Below, piece after piece: positions 1 to 8,521 of a DNA stretch of 36,799 bases. The DNA is from Spirochaetales bacterium (GTDB taxonomy: Bacteria; Spirochaetota; Spirochaetia; JAFGDJ01). Numbering within the stretch: position 1 is the stretch's first letter; each line of letters opens with the position of its first letter. The notes under the pieces are model-generated. The model was not told the origin of the DNA, did not search any database, and was given only the letters and a program-made list of their open reading frames with translations. The position numbers and the translations under genes were made by a program. The stretch spans positions 1 to 36,799 of the forward strand of contig JAFGDJ010000230.1 of the NCBI GenBank assembly GCA_016932135.1. The letters run 5' to 3'.

Positions 1-37
1 GGTAGAACGGGTACGGGAGTAAGGAGGAAGAAGCCCT

Positions 38-1426
38 ATGATGCGTTCCCTTTATGCCGGAGTTTCCGGTCTGCAGAATCATCAGGTTCGAATGGATGTG
101 GTTGGTAACAATATCTCCAACGTCAACACCATCGGTTTTAAAAAGGGGAGGGTCAATTTTCAGGACATGCTTTCCCAGACCATGGCAGGAGCCGCCAGGC
201 CGACCGACGAAATCGGCGGTGTGAATCCGAAACAGGTGGGGTTAGGCATGACCGTGGCTTCCATCGACACTATTCACACCCAGGGGTCCCTGCAGACCAC
301 CGGGGTTATGACCGATGTGGCCATTCAAGGCGAGGGATTCTTTATCCTCAGTTCCGGCGATAAGGATTTTTTCACCCGCGCCGGAGCTTTCGGGCTGGAT
401 GAAAACGGTACCCTGGTCAACCCCGCCAACGGAATGCGGGTTCAGGGGTGGATGGTGGAGTTGGTGGAAGGAGAAGCCTTTCTCAACACCGCTTCCGATG
501 TGGGCGACCTGATTATTCCCATCGGCAGTAAGGACGAAGCCCGGGCCACCACGGAAGTCGAGCTGGCCTGTAACCTGGACAAGAGAACCCCCACCATCGG
601 TGAAGGCGCCGGCCCCGCGGATATCCGAGAGGCCACCTGGTCGGTGGACAAGGATATCTACGATTCCTTCGGGGAAGTGCATACCATGCGGCTTAATTTC
701 ACCCGGGTGGCGGACACCCAGAACAGCTGGCAGGTGGAAGTTCTCATCGATCCCGGCGCGGAAACTCCCACCAATACCCTGGTGGAAGTGGGAGCGGAAA
801 ACAACGCCACTAATCTTTTTACGGTAAACTTCAACAACCTGGGGACCCTGGAATCGGTGATAGATGCCCAGGGAGACCTCCTGGATACCGGCAACCTGCA
901 GGTCCCCGTGTCCTTTGACGTGGCGGGTGCCACGGTGGCGCCGGGAGAAGAGGCGGTACGGCAGACCTTCAACCTCAACATGGGTGAAGCGGGAAGCGTG
1001 GTGAACACGGTTACCCAGTTCGCCGAGAAAAGCTCCACCAAAGCCTTCAGGCAGAACGGTTACGCCATGGGATACCTGGAAAGCTTCAAGATCGATCAGT
1101 CGGGAATCATCACCGGGGTATATTCCAACGGTTCCAACCGGACAATCGGACAGATCGGCCTGGCAAGCTTCACCAATCCCGGGGGTCTGGAAAAAGCCGG
1201 TGAGAGCACCTTCGTGGTGTCCAACAATTCCGGCGATGCCAATATCGGTCCTTCCGGAATTGCCGGAAAAGGAAAACTCATTGCCGGGGCTTTGGAAATG
1301 AGCAATGTGGATCTGGCGGAACAGTTCGTCGATATGATTGTCACCCAGCGGGGATTCCAGGCGAATTCCAAGACTATCAACACCTCCGACCAGATGCTGC
1401 AGGAACTGCTGACCCTGAAGAGGTAA
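38..1426 (+). CDS. flgE: Flagellar hook protein FlgE
   Basis: This is the hook subunit, exported by the flagellar type III system to build the universal joint between the periplasmic motor and filament. The N-terminus carries the rod/hook signature ([13 protein letters not shown], then [15 protein letters not shown], residues 4-38), and the C-terminus ends in the matching coiled-coil segment ([20 protein letters not shown]). At 462 aa it is a normal length for a spirochaete hook protein. Lys165 and Cys178 (in ELACNLDKR) sit at the positions reported to form the inter-subunit lysinoalanine cross-link in Treponema denticola FlgE. AAGGAGG at 21-27 supports the ATG at 38; a second ATG follows directly. 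It is the first gene in the window, and upstream operon genes are presumably outside it. Confidence 0.97.
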   Translation: MMRSLYAGVSGLQNHQVRMDVVGNNISNVNTIGFKKGRVNFQDMLSQTMAGAARPTDEIGGVNPKQVGLGMTVASIDTIHTQGSLQTTGVMTDVAIQGEGFFILSSGDKDFFTRAGAFGLDENGTLVNPANGMRVQGWMVELVEGEAFLNTASDVGDLIIPIGSKDEARATTEVELACNLDKRTPTIGEGAGPADIREATWSVDKDIYDSFGEVHTMRLNFTRVADTQNSWQVEVLIDPGAETPTNTLVEVGAENNATNLFTVNFNNLGTLESVIDAQGDLLDTGNLQVPVSFDVAGATVAPGEEAVRQTFNLNMGEAGSVVNTVTQFAEKSSTKAFRQNGYAMGYLESFKIDQSGIITGVYSNGSNRTIGQIGLASFTNPGGLEKAGESTFVVSNNSGDANIGPSGIAGKGKLIAGALEMSNVDLAEQFVDMIVTQRGFQANSKTINTSDQMLQELLTLKR

Positions 1427-1449
1427 GCGCGGGACCTATCGGGGGGTAG

Positions 1450-1647
1450 ATGATTGAAGTAACGAGATTGAACGGAACGACCTTCTATGTGAACCCTCAT
1501 CAGATCGAGGGAATAGAGGTCAATCCTGATACAACGTTGATTATGTTGTCGGGGAAACGGCTGATAATCCGGGAGGATTATCAGACCGTTTTCTCGCGTA
1601 TCCTTGAATACAGGAAAATGATCGGTGTATTCAAGAATGAGGAGTAG
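1450..1647 (+). CDS. flbD: FlbD family flagellar protein
   Basis: A 65-residue protein of the small FlbD (swarming motility) family, which sits between the hook gene and motA in spirochaetes and Firmicutes. The start reads MIEVTRLNG, followed by the family pattern (FYVNPHQIEGIE, then a short strand and GKRLIIRED). There is no signal peptide or membrane segment, so it should be cytoplasmic. Its biochemical role is not established. It should not be confused with the unrelated sigma-54 activator FlbD of Caulobacter. It lies 23 bases after flgE and 4 bases before motA, and its last codons contain the motA ribosome binding site, so the two are probably translated together. Confidence 0.9.
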   Translation: MIEVTRLNGTTFYVNPHQIEGIEVNPDTTLIMLSGKRLIIREDYQTVFSRILEYRKMIGVFKNEE

Positions 1648-1651
1648 CTAG

Positions 1652-2434
1652 ATGGACCTGGGAACAATAGTAGGTCTGATCGCGGGATTTGCACTTATTG
1701 TCATCTCCATGATAACCAGTGGATCACCCTTAGCAACCTTCGCCGATCCCGGTTCGGTGCTCATGGTTATCGGCGGATCCTTCGGGGCCATCATGGTTGC
1801 CAACCCCTTAAGCAGGGTCTTGGGTATCATGAAATACATCAAGAAGGTAACCAAGGTGCCGAACTACGGCGAGGAAAAAATCATCACCACCCTGGTTAAT
1901 TTTTCGGAGAAGGCGAGGCGCGAAGGGCTCCTGGCCCTGGAAGACGATCTGGAAGAGGTGGAGCAGGAATTCCTCCGCAAGGGAATACAGTTCGTGGTAG
2001 ACGGTACGGACCCGGAGATCATCAAGACTATGCTGTTCAACGAGCTGAATCAGCAGCAGGAACGGCACACCGCGGGGATCGCCATCTTTTCCCAATGGGG
2101 TTCCCTGGCCCCGGCCTTCGGGATGATCGGAACCCTGGCGGGACTCATCGGTATGCTGGCAAACCTCAGCGACCCCGATGCCATCGGTTCCGGTATGGCC
2201 CTGGCACTGATAACCACGTTTTACGGATCGATTTTTGCCAACCTCGTTCTTATTCCAATCAGCAAGAAACTGGAAGACCGGGACAGGGATGAGACCCTGG
2301 TGAATGAAATCATGATCGAGGGGATCCTGTCCATCCAATCGGGTGACAACCCCAGGATTCTGGAATCGAAACTGGTATCCTTCCTGCCTCCGGCGAGACG
2401 GGAAGCGGTGATGGCGGAATTAACCAGCGAGTAG
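1652..2434 (+). CDS. motA: Flagellar stator protein MotA
   Basis: MotA forms the ion-conducting stator with MotB and pushes on the rotor protein FliG. The 260-aa protein has four hydrophobic segments (about residues 4-22, 34-50, 148-170 and 180-202). The large cytoplasmic loop between the second and third contains the charged stretch KARREGLLALEDD (R90, E97), which corresponds to the FliG-contacting Arg and Glu of enterobacterial MotA. The conserved Pro of the third segment is in SLAPAFGMIG (P154). GAGGAG inside the end of flbD serves as ribosome binding site, and motB follows after 12 bases. The sequence alone does not settle whether the stator uses protons or sodium. Confidence 0.97.
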   Translation: MDLGTIVGLIAGFALIVISMITSGSPLATFADPGSVLMVIGGSFGAIMVANPLSRVLGIMKYIKKVTKVPNYGEEKIITTLVNFSEKARREGLLALEDDLEEVEQEFLRKGIQFVVDGTDPEIIKTMLFNELNQQQERHTAGIAIFSQWGSLAPAFGMIGTLAGLIGMLANLSDPDAIGSGMALALITTFYGSIFANLVLIPISKKLEDRDRDETLVNEIMIEGILSIQSGDNPRILESKLVSFLPPARREAVMAELTSE

Positions 2435-2446
2435 GAGAGGCAGAAG

Positions 2447-3172
2447 ATGGCGGTACCGCCGAAAAAAAAGAAATGTCCTCCTGAAGGAGCCCCGGAGTGG
2501 ATGACCACCTACGGGGATATGGTTACTCTTCTTCTGACCTTTTTCGTCATGATGTATACCACCGCCCAGGTAGACGGCAGCAAGCTGAAACTCATTATCG
2601 CCGCTTTCAGCGGTTTGGGAGTTCTTTCAGGGGGCAATACCCTGCAGGCCGGGCAGCTGGCTGAGCTGGGCAACAATATAGAATCCCTTCCTTCGGTAAC
2701 CAAGGGCAGGGCGCTGGACCAAGCCAGGAAAAGAGCTATAAGCCAGTTTGAACCGGAAATACGGTCCAACAAGGTTCGTATCTCCGAGGATGAGCGGGGA
2801 TTGATTATCAGCCTGGCGGCGGATTCCTTCTTTCCGCCGGCTTCGGCAGAGGTAGATATAGATGCCGCCCGGGAGACTTTGCGAAAGGCTTCTTCCCTCC
2901 TGATATCCTTGCCGGATCGAACCTTTCGTATCGAGGGGCACACGGATAATATCCCCACTGACGACGCGGGTCCCTGGGAGACGAACTGGGAACTGTCCAC
3001 AGCCCGGGCTACCAATGTGCTCCATTATCTGGTGGATTTCGGAGTGAGGGAAACGCAGTTTCAGGTTGCCGGTTTTGCCGATACGGTTCCCATTGCCGCC
3101 AACGAAACAGCGGAAGGAAGAGCCTATAATCGGAGGGTTGATATTGTCATCCTCACGGAAGGGCACCTTTAA
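2447..3172 (+). CDS. motB: Flagellar stator protein MotB
   Basis: MotB anchors the stator to peptidoglycan and carries the ion-binding residue. A basic, Lys-rich N-terminus (residues 6-9) precedes one membrane helix (about 24-42) in which Asp24 of TTYGDMVTLLL is the essential ion-binding aspartate (Asp32 in E. coli). Residues of about 125-238 form an OmpA-like peptidoglycan-binding domain with FRIEGHTDNIPT, NWELSTARATNV and YNRRVDIVI. At 241 aa it is slightly shorter than the enterobacterial protein but normal for spirochaetes and Bacillus. It follows motA by 12 bases, with an AGGAGAGG-type ribosome binding site. Confidence 0.97.
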   Translation: MAVPPKKKKCPPEGAPEWMTTYGDMVTLLLTFFVMMYTTAQVDGSKLKLIIAAFSGLGVLSGGNTLQAGQLAELGNNIESLPSVTKGRALDQARKRAISQFEPEIRSNKVRISEDERGLIISLAADSFFPPASAEVDIDAARETLRKASSLLISLPDRTFRIEGHTDNIPTDDAGPWETNWELSTARATNVLHYLVDFGVRETQFQVAGFADTVPIAANETAEGRAYNRRVDIVILTEGHL

Positions 3173-3199
3173 GAGGCAGGGTATTTTTGAGGAAGGACT

Positions 3200-3227
3200 T
3201 TGCAGAGATCGGTATTTCTGGTAGAAT
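3200..3227 (+). promoter_or_regulatory. Possible internal sigma-70-type promoter before fliL
   Basis: In the 89-base gap between motB and fliL, TTGCAG (3200-3205) and TAGAAT (3222-3227) are separated by 16 bases, a fair match to -35 and -10 boxes. Transcription would begin about 25 bases before the fliL start. This is the longest gap in the first 13 kb of the operon, which makes an internal promoter plausible but unproven. Confidence 0.3.
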
Positions 3228-3261
3228 TTTACGGAACCGGATGAGAAGAGGAGAGTAAAGC

Positions 3262-3810
3262 ATGGGCGATGAAGACATCTATGCCGAGGAAGACGTTACC
3301 GGTGGTCAAGATTTAGAAGTTGGAAAAAAACGCGGTTTTATCCCGGCCTTCGTCCTGAAATCCCTCAAGTGGGTAGCCTTAGGATTGGCGGCCATTATCT
3401 TTATTGTAACGGTGGTGTATTTCACCATGAAGATCATAAACCGCGGTTCGGCCGGGCAGACGGTGCAGCCGGTTTCGGAAGCCTACGCCGACACCCCGCC
3501 GCAGTATTCCTGGTACCAGATTGATGAAATCAGAACCAGGACCTCCGACAGGAATCCGGCTACAGTTATTTTGATTGCCAAGCTGGGATATGAAAAGGAC
3601 AGCAAGGATATGCAGACCGAGCTGATCGCCCAGACGGAATTGATCTACGACAGGATGCGTCAGCATCTGGCGGCCAAAACCATGGCTGAACTGACACCGC
3701 AGAATGAGGACCAGCTGAAGGAAGAATTGCGGCGGAAAATCAACGGACTCTTGCGCCGGGCCAAGGTTGAAGAGATCGTTTTTCTTGAATTCAATGTATT
3801 CGAGTTTTAG
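3262..3810 (+). CDS. fliL: Flagellar basal-body-associated protein FliL
   Basis: FliL is an inner-membrane protein that surrounds the stator; in spirochaetes it helps orient the periplasmic filaments and stabilise the stator. The 182-aa protein has a short acidic cytoplasmic tail, one membrane helix (about residues 37-58) and a periplasmic domain containing ATVILIAKLGYE and ending in VEEIVFLEFNVF, as in the FliL family. GAAGAGGAGAG at 3244-3254 precedes the ATG. fliM follows after 6 bases. The identification rests on topology, position between motB and fliM, and the terminal FliL pattern. Confidence 0.92.
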   Translation: MGDEDIYAEEDVTGGQDLEVGKKRGFIPAFVLKSLKWVALGLAAIIFIVTVVYFTMKIINRGSAGQTVQPVSEAYADTPPQYSWYQIDEIRTRTSDRNPATVILIAKLGYEKDSKDMQTELIAQTELIYDRMRQHLAAKTMAELTPQNEDQLKEELRRKINGLLRRAKVEEIVFLEFNVFEF

Positions 3811-3816
3811 GTAGTT

Positions 3817-4842
3817 ATGAACGAAGTACTGTCACAAGACGAAATAGATCAACTCCTCACCGCTATTTCCACCGGGGATATTGAATCTCCCGATGTTTCC
3901 CACGCGGCGGATCAGCGGAAGATAAAGATCTATGATTTTAAAAGACCGGATAAATTCTCCAAGGAGCAGATACGAACGGTTTCCATCATGCATGAAACCT
4001 TCGCCCGGCTTACCACCACAGCCCTGTCGGCGCTTTTGCGGAGCCTTGTCCATGTTCATGTAGCTTCCGTTGACCAGCTGACCTATGAAGAATTCCTGCG
4101 CTCCATTCCCAATCCGACCACCTTGGGGATCATCAATATGGACCCCCTGAAGGGCTCCGCCATCATGGAAATCGATCCCGCCATTACCTTTTCCATTATC
4201 GACCGGCTTTTCGGCGGTCAGGGTGAAGGAACCAAGGTAACCAGGGACCTTTCCGATATCGAACAAACCGTTATGGAAGGAATCATCGTCCGGATCTTGG
4301 GGAACCTGAGGGAAGCGTGGAGCCAGGTCATCGACCTGCGGCCCCGGCTTGGGCAGATTGAAACTAACCCTCAGTTTGCCCAGATCGTTCCTCCCAATGA
4401 AATGGTAGTCCTGGTAACCCTGGAAACAAAGATAGGTGAGGTGGAAGGAATGATGAACTTCTGCATCCCCTATCTGACCATAGAACCGATTATATCAAAA
4501 CTTTCCGCTCAGTATATGTATTCGTCAGTCCGCAGCGGTGCCACCACGGAAAACCTCAATATCATAAAAGAGAGGCTATCCACCGTGGCTATCAACGTGT
4601 TAGCTGAGGTGGGACAGATGAACCTGACGGTTCGGGATGTGCTTTCCTTACGGGCCGGAGATGTGGTACGGCTTCCGGATGTACGGAAGGGTGATCCCAT
4701 GATTCTTAAAATTGGTAATAGATCGAAATTTTACTGCCGGCCCGGTATTGTGGGCAATCGTGTGGCCGTACAGATAACCCGGAAACTTGAAGATGTGTCG
4801 AAAGATGAATTTGAAGAGCTTGCCGGAGAAGAGGAGGGCTGA
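3817..4842 (+). CDS. fliM: Flagellar motor switch protein FliM
   Basis: FliM is a C-ring subunit that binds phosphorylated CheY and passes the switching signal to FliG. The N-terminal LSQDEIDQLLTAI (residues 5-17) is the CheY-P docking helix. The middle CheC-like domain is recognisable from TLGIINMDPLKGSAIMEIDPA and RLFGGQGEG, and the C-terminus (about 255-330) is a SpoA/FliN-like domain that pairs with the next gene product. Length (341 aa) is typical. There is only a weak ribosome binding site, and the start lies 6 bases after the fliL stop, so coupling to fliL is likely. Confidence 0.97.
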   Translation: MNEVLSQDEIDQLLTAISTGDIESPDVSHAADQRKIKIYDFKRPDKFSKEQIRTVSIMHETFARLTTTALSALLRSLVHVHVASVDQLTYEEFLRSIPNPTTLGIINMDPLKGSAIMEIDPAITFSIIDRLFGGQGEGTKVTRDLSDIEQTVMEGIIVRILGNLREAWSQVIDLRPRLGQIETNPQFAQIVPPNEMVVLVTLETKIGEVEGMMNFCIPYLTIEPIISKLSAQYMYSSVRSGATTENLNIIKERLSTVAINVLAEVGQMNLTVRDVLSLRAGDVVRLPDVRKGDPMILKIGNRSKFYCRPGIVGNRVAVQITRKLEDVSKDEFEELAGEEEG

Positions 4843-4844
4843 AC

Positions 4845-5993
4845 ATGAGTGATGGTTCCTTATCACAAGATGAAATTGATGCTTTACTGCAAGGCTCCGG
4901 AGGCTTCGATGCCGGTGAAAAGACCGGAAAAGGGGGAGGGACAGGGCTGTCCGCCGAGGAGAAAAAAAGCCTGACCTCCTTTTTAGGCGGTATTATCGAT
5001 TCTCAGGCTTCCAATCTCTCCAGTATGGTAGGAGAGACTGTTTCCATGGGGAAGCCGGTGGTGGAAGTGACGGATGCCGCGGCTTTTATCGCGTCTTTAC
5101 CGGAACAGATTGTGGAAATTGCCATTCCTTATGAGGGTGCTTTAAGCGGCAGTCATGGGTATATTATGAACCCTGAGGTCGCCACCACCATCGCAGGCTT
5201 TATGATGGGCCAGGAAGGGGTGGAGTTGAATGAGGCGGCTTTGTCGGCCCTGGAAGAAGCCGGTAACACCCTGGCAGGATCAGCGGTTACTTCGATCTCC
5301 GACTCCCTGGGACAGGACGTGCGAAACGCTCCGGCGCAGACAAAGATATCCACCGGCAGTGACCTGGTGCTGCCGGAAGGTAAATTCGTCAAGGTGTCCT
5401 ATACCACCACCATTAACGGGAAAGAGCCGTCCGAACTTATTGAGATTTTCGATATGTCCCTGGCAAAAGGCTTATCGGGGGGTGACGAACCTGCCGACGG
5501 CGGTATGGAGGACCTTATGGCGGCTGCCGGAGGCGGTGGAGGAGGGGATCTTTTTCCTTCCGATTCCTTCGGCCTGGGCGGCGGCGGAGGGCAAAGCGCT
5601 TCCATGCCCCAGCAGGGCGGAGGTTCCCTCTTTGGAGGTCCGGCTGCCGGAGGCGGCGGAGGCTTCGGACCGGGACCCAGTGTGCAGCCGGTTCAATTTC
5701 CAAATCTGTATCCTCAGAGCCATGCGGGAGATCAGGGAAATATCAGCCTGTTGATGGACGTCTATATGGAGATGACCGTCGAACTGGGGCGGACAAAAAG
5801 GCTGATTAAGGAAATCCTCGGCATGGGTGAAGGAACGATTATTGAATTGGATAAACTGGCCGGTGAACCCGTGGATATTCTGGTAAACCGGAAGCTCATT
5901 GCCAAAGGTGAAGTTGTGGTCATCGACGAAAACTTCGGTGTTAGGGTTACGGAAATCGTATCGCCCATGGATAGAATGGGGGACATGACGTAA
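4845..5993 (+). CDS. fliY: Flagellar motor switch protein FliY (FliN with CheC-like domain)
   Basis: A long FliN-type switch protein. Residues 5-16 (SLSQDEIDALLQ) repeat the CheY-P docking motif of FliM. Residues of about 36-205 form a CheC-like domain. It contains S134-x3-E138-x2-N141 within ALSALEEAGNTLAG, matching the CheC/FliY phosphatase motif, so CheY-P dephosphorylation at the motor is plausible. A very Gly-rich linker (about 211-280) leads to the FliN/SpoA domain (about 300-377). At 382 aa it matches FliY rather than short FliN. The start is 2 bases after the fliM stop. Only one phosphatase-type motif was recognised. Confidence 0.95.
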   Translation: MSDGSLSQDEIDALLQGSGGFDAGEKTGKGGGTGLSAEEKKSLTSFLGGIIDSQASNLSSMVGETVSMGKPVVEVTDAAAFIASLPEQIVEIAIPYEGALSGSHGYIMNPEVATTIAGFMMGQEGVELNEAALSALEEAGNTLAGSAVTSISDSLGQDVRNAPAQTKISTGSDLVLPEGKFVKVSYTTTINGKEPSELIEIFDMSLAKGLSGGDEPADGGMEDLMAAAGGGGGGDLFPSDSFGLGGGGGQSASMPQQGGGSLFGGPAAGGGGGFGPGPSVQPVQFPNLYPQSHAGDQGNISLLMDVYMEMTVELGRTKRLIKEILGMGEGTIIELDKLAGEPVDILVNRKLIAKGEVVVIDENFGVRVTEIVSPMDRMGDMT

Positions 5994-6037
5994 TGTCCTA
6001 GTTTTTTGTAAACAAGGATTTGACTGGGAGGGGGACA

Positions 6038-6619
6038 GTGAAAAAATGTCTTATCGCGGGTATCGTTGCGGCGATACTCCTTATCGGGCCGTCCTTGGCC
6101 TTTGGACAGACCGGCGATTTGCCGGAAAATGAAGAAGACATCCTTATCCAGGACGTAGAAACCGCATCTCCGGAACGAACCGGAGGAATGTCCGCCTTCG
6201 GTGCCTGGGATATTATACGTATGATTCTCATCTTAGCCTGTGTCGTAGCCGCCATCTACGGCGTTTTTTACATTGTTAAAAAAGCCGGGGGGCCGCGTTT
6301 TCAGAATAACGAACTTATAAAGATTCACGCGGGCCAGGCTCTTTCCAATAACGCTTCGGTGCACCTGGTGGAAGTAGGCCGGCAGTTGTTCCTCATCGGA
6401 TCGGGCGAACATGGAGCCAGGCTTATAGCGACCTTAGAGGATAAGGAAACCGTGGATGAAATACACCTTCGCGTAGCCGCCGGAGGTTCCGCGGCGAAAA
6501 AGAGTTTCCAGGAGGTTCTTTCCGGGCTTTTTCACCGCCCGGCGGGCCAGAATATGGAAGATTATCAACGACCTGAAGATTTCCTGGGAAAACAGCGGGA
6601 GAGGCTGAAGAAATTATGA
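6038..6619 (+). CDS. fliO: Flagellar export protein FliO (FliZ in spirochaete nomenclature)
   Basis: FliO assists assembly of the FliP ring in the export gate. I chose the GTG start at 6038 because GGGAGGGG (6026-6033) sits just upstream and the product then begins with a normal signal peptide (MKKCLIAG to SLAFGQ). A TTG at 6020 is in the same frame but lies before this ribosome binding site. The 193-aa product has a periplasmic stretch, one membrane helix (about residues 59-81) and a basic cytoplasmic domain with a FliO-like pattern (VHLVEVGRQLFLIGSGE). Like T. maritima and other FliO proteins it has low overall conservation, so position before fliP supports the call. Confidence 0.88.
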   Translation: MKKCLIAGIVAAILLIGPSLAFGQTGDLPENEEDILIQDVETASPERTGGMSAFGAWDIIRMILILACVVAAIYGVFYIVKKAGGPRFQNNELIKIHAGQALSNNASVHLVEVGRQLFLIGSGEHGARLIATLEDKETVDEIHLRVAAGGSAAKKSFQEVLSGLFHRPAGQNMEDYQRPEDFLGKQRERLKKL

Positions 6620-6651
6620 CGGGTCTTCTTTGAAAGATTTCATATAAACCT

Positions 6652-6659
6652 GGGGGGGG
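6652..6659 (+). repeat. G8 homopolymer abutting the fliP start
   Basis: Eight consecutive G residues end one base before the fliP ATG (6661). The tract occupies the place where a Shine-Dalgarno sequence would be, and no better purine-rich site is visible nearby. A homopolymer of this length could vary in number during replication and alter fliP translation. Confidence 0.6.
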
Positions 6660-6660
6660 A

Positions 6661-7437
6661 ATGAAAAAACTGTTATTGATACTTCTGTTGGCCCTGTCGG
6701 CTCTTGTTTTACCGGTAGGTGCCTACGCTCAGGAGACGGTAGAAAACGACGCTCTTCGGGTACCCTTTGTCGATCTGACCATCCGGGAACCGGAAGACAA
6801 CCAGGAAGTGGCTCTGTCCCTGCAGCTTCTTATACTCCTGGCGGTTATTACCTTATCGCCGTCCTTGATCATCCTGTTGACCGCTTTTCTGCGGATAGCC
6901 ATCGTGTTCGATTTTATCCGGCGTGCCCTTTCATTGCAGCAGGTGCCGCCGAACCAGGTCCTCATGGGGATCGCTCTTTTTCTGACCCTCTTTATCATGT
7001 GGCCGACCTTTACCGACATCTACCAGGATGCCTTCAGACCCTTTGCCGACGGAGAGATGAATATTCAGGAGATGTATCAGGAAGCCGAGACACCCATTAG
7101 ACGTTTCATGCTCACCCAGATGGATGGAAATCACCGGGATATCCAACTTTTCATGAGACTGGCGGATCTGGAAAAACCCGAGACCGCGGCGGATGTCCCC
7201 ACCTATATCCTCATACCGGCTTTTGTGCTCCATGAGATTACGGTGGCTTTTAAGATCGGCATTCTGTTATTTCTCCCTTTCATCATCATCGATATGGTGG
7301 TGGCTTCCACCTTGATGTCCATGGGGATGATCATGCTGCCGCCGGTAATGATTTCCATGCCTTTTAAACTGATCCTCTTTGTCCTGGTGGACGGATGGAG
7401 CCTCATCACCCAGCAGCTGGTGTTGAGTTTCAGGTAA
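6661..7437 (+). CDS. fliP: Flagellar type III export gate protein FliP
   Basis: FliP forms the core of the FliPQR export gate with FliQ and FliR. The 258-aa protein starts with a cleavable signal peptide (MKKLLLILLL to GAYAQE, about residues 1-24), as FliP does in other bacteria. The FliP signature follows: LIILLTAFLRIAIVFDFIRRA and QQVPPNQVLMGIALFLT (about 63-105). The C-terminal pair of helices includes YILIPAFVLHEITVAFKIG and MVVASTLMSMGMIMLPP. The start codon directly follows a G8 run instead of a canonical ribosome binding site. fliQ follows after 10 bases. Confidence 0.97.
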   Translation: MKKLLLILLLALSALVLPVGAYAQETVENDALRVPFVDLTIREPEDNQEVALSLQLLILLAVITLSPSLIILLTAFLRIAIVFDFIRRALSLQQVPPNQVLMGIALFLTLFIMWPTFTDIYQDAFRPFADGEMNIQEMYQEAETPIRRFMLTQMDGNHRDIQLFMRLADLEKPETAADVPTYILIPAFVLHEITVAFKIGILLFLPFIIIDMVVASTLMSMGMIMLPPVMISMPFKLILFVLVDGWSLITQQLVLSFR

Positions 7438-7447
7438 GGAGCAAGCG

Positions 7448-7717
7448 ATGACTATAGGTTATGCGGTCGATATTATGAGAAGCGGAGTTCTGCATGTCCT
7501 TATTATCTCGGCTCCCGTGCTGCTTATCGGGATGCTTGTCGGTTTGGTGGTCTCGATCTTTCAGGCCACCACCTCCATCCAGGAACAGACCCTGACCTTC
7601 GTGCCGAAGATTGCGGCTATTCTATTATCAATCTTTTTCTTTGGAAACTGGATGCTCACAACCCTTCAGTCTTACACCCTGGAGTTGTTTTCCAGGATAC
7701 CGGATATGGTGAGGTAA
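7448..7717 (+). CDS. fliQ: Flagellar type III export gate protein FliQ
   Basis: A 89-residue export-gate subunit with two membrane helices (about residues 16-40 and 53-75). It shows the FliQ pattern VLIISAPVLLIGMLVGLVVS and QATTSIQEQTLTFVPKI. It assembles around FliP/FliR. AAGGAG precedes the ATG, and it lies 10 bases after fliP and 9 bases before fliR, in the conserved P-Q-R order. Confidence 0.96.
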   Translation: MTIGYAVDIMRSGVLHVLIISAPVLLIGMLVGLVVSIFQATTSIQEQTLTFVPKIAAILLSIFFFGNWMLTTLQSYTLELFSRIPDMVR

Positions 7718-7726
7718 TATGGCAAA

Positions 7727-8521
7727 ATGACGCTGGAAGGAATCATTACCTACGCCCAGATTTTTCTCCTCATTTTCGCCCGGGTCTACGCTCTTCTGCA
7801 GACCGCTCCTCTTCTTTCTTCATCGGCGGTTCCGAGAATTGGAAGAATAGGCCTCGCCTTCTTCGCGTCGGTGGCCGTGCTGCCTTCGCTCATCGGCAGA
7901 GGCACCTTTGTTATTCCGGAGAGAGCCCTGGATTACGCGGTTCTGCTGGTGGGAGAAATTTTCGTGGGCCTGGTTATCGGTTTTATTCTTGATGTCGTCT
8001 TCGCCGCTTTTCAGCTGGCGGGACAATTTTTTTCCCTGCAGATGGGCTTCGCCGCGTCCCAGGTCTTCGATCCCATGTCCCAGATAGAAATACCCCTCAT
8101 GGGTCAGTATCTCAACCTTATGGCCATGTTTGTTCTCATCACCAGTGAGGGATTCAGGAAGACCTTTCTTATCGGTGTGTACCGTTCCTTCACCGTTGTC
8201 ACTGCCTATGATTTCGCCGTCCGGCAGGATCACCTGGTATCCTTTATCATCGGTGCCGTGGGGGGGCTTTTCAAGGAAGCCTTGATTATTTCTCTTCCCA
8301 TCCTGGGAACCATTCTCCTGGTCTCCGTTTCCATGGGGCTTTTGGCCCGGGCGGCGCCGCAGATGAACCTTCTGATGCTGGGATTTCCCATCAATATCAC
8401 CGTGGCTTTCATCATGATCTTTTTAGGCCTTCCTTTCCTGATGGAAACCTTTGCTTCCATTATTGATATGGGGTTCCAGAGTGTCTTGGGGATTCTAGAA
8501 CAGACGGGAGGAGGGGTATGA
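7727..8521 (+). CDS. fliR: Flagellar type III export gate protein FliR
   Basis: FliR completes the helical export gate with FliP and FliQ. The 264-aa protein is strongly hydrophobic with about six membrane segments. It carries family motifs such as RVYALLQTAPLLSSSAVPRIGR near the N-terminus, the segment QLAGQFFSLQMGFAASQVFDP, and APQMNLLMLGFPINITV near the C-terminus. GAGG at 7711-7714, inside the end of fliQ, serves as ribosome binding site. An ATG at 7719 is followed at once by a stop and is not used. The stop codon overlaps the flhB start (ATGA). Confidence 0.95.
   Translation: MTLEGIITYAQIFLLIFARVYALLQTAPLLSSSAVPRIGRIGLAFFASVAVLPSLIGRGTFVIPERALDYAVLLVGEIFVGLVIGFILDVVFAAFQLAGQFFSLQMGFAASQVFDPMSQIEIPLMGQYLNLMAMFVLITSEGFRKTFLIGVYRSFTVVTAYDFAVRQDHLVSFIIGAVGGLFKEALIISLPILGTILLVSVSMGLLARAAPQMNLLMLGFPINITVAFIMIFLGLPFLMETFASIIDMGFQSVLGILEQTGGGV

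Noticed and set aside
3191-3205. Sigma-54-type promoter before fliL (GG and GC elements)
   Set aside because: The spacing between GG and GC is nine bases and not ten, and the flanking bases do not match the consensus.
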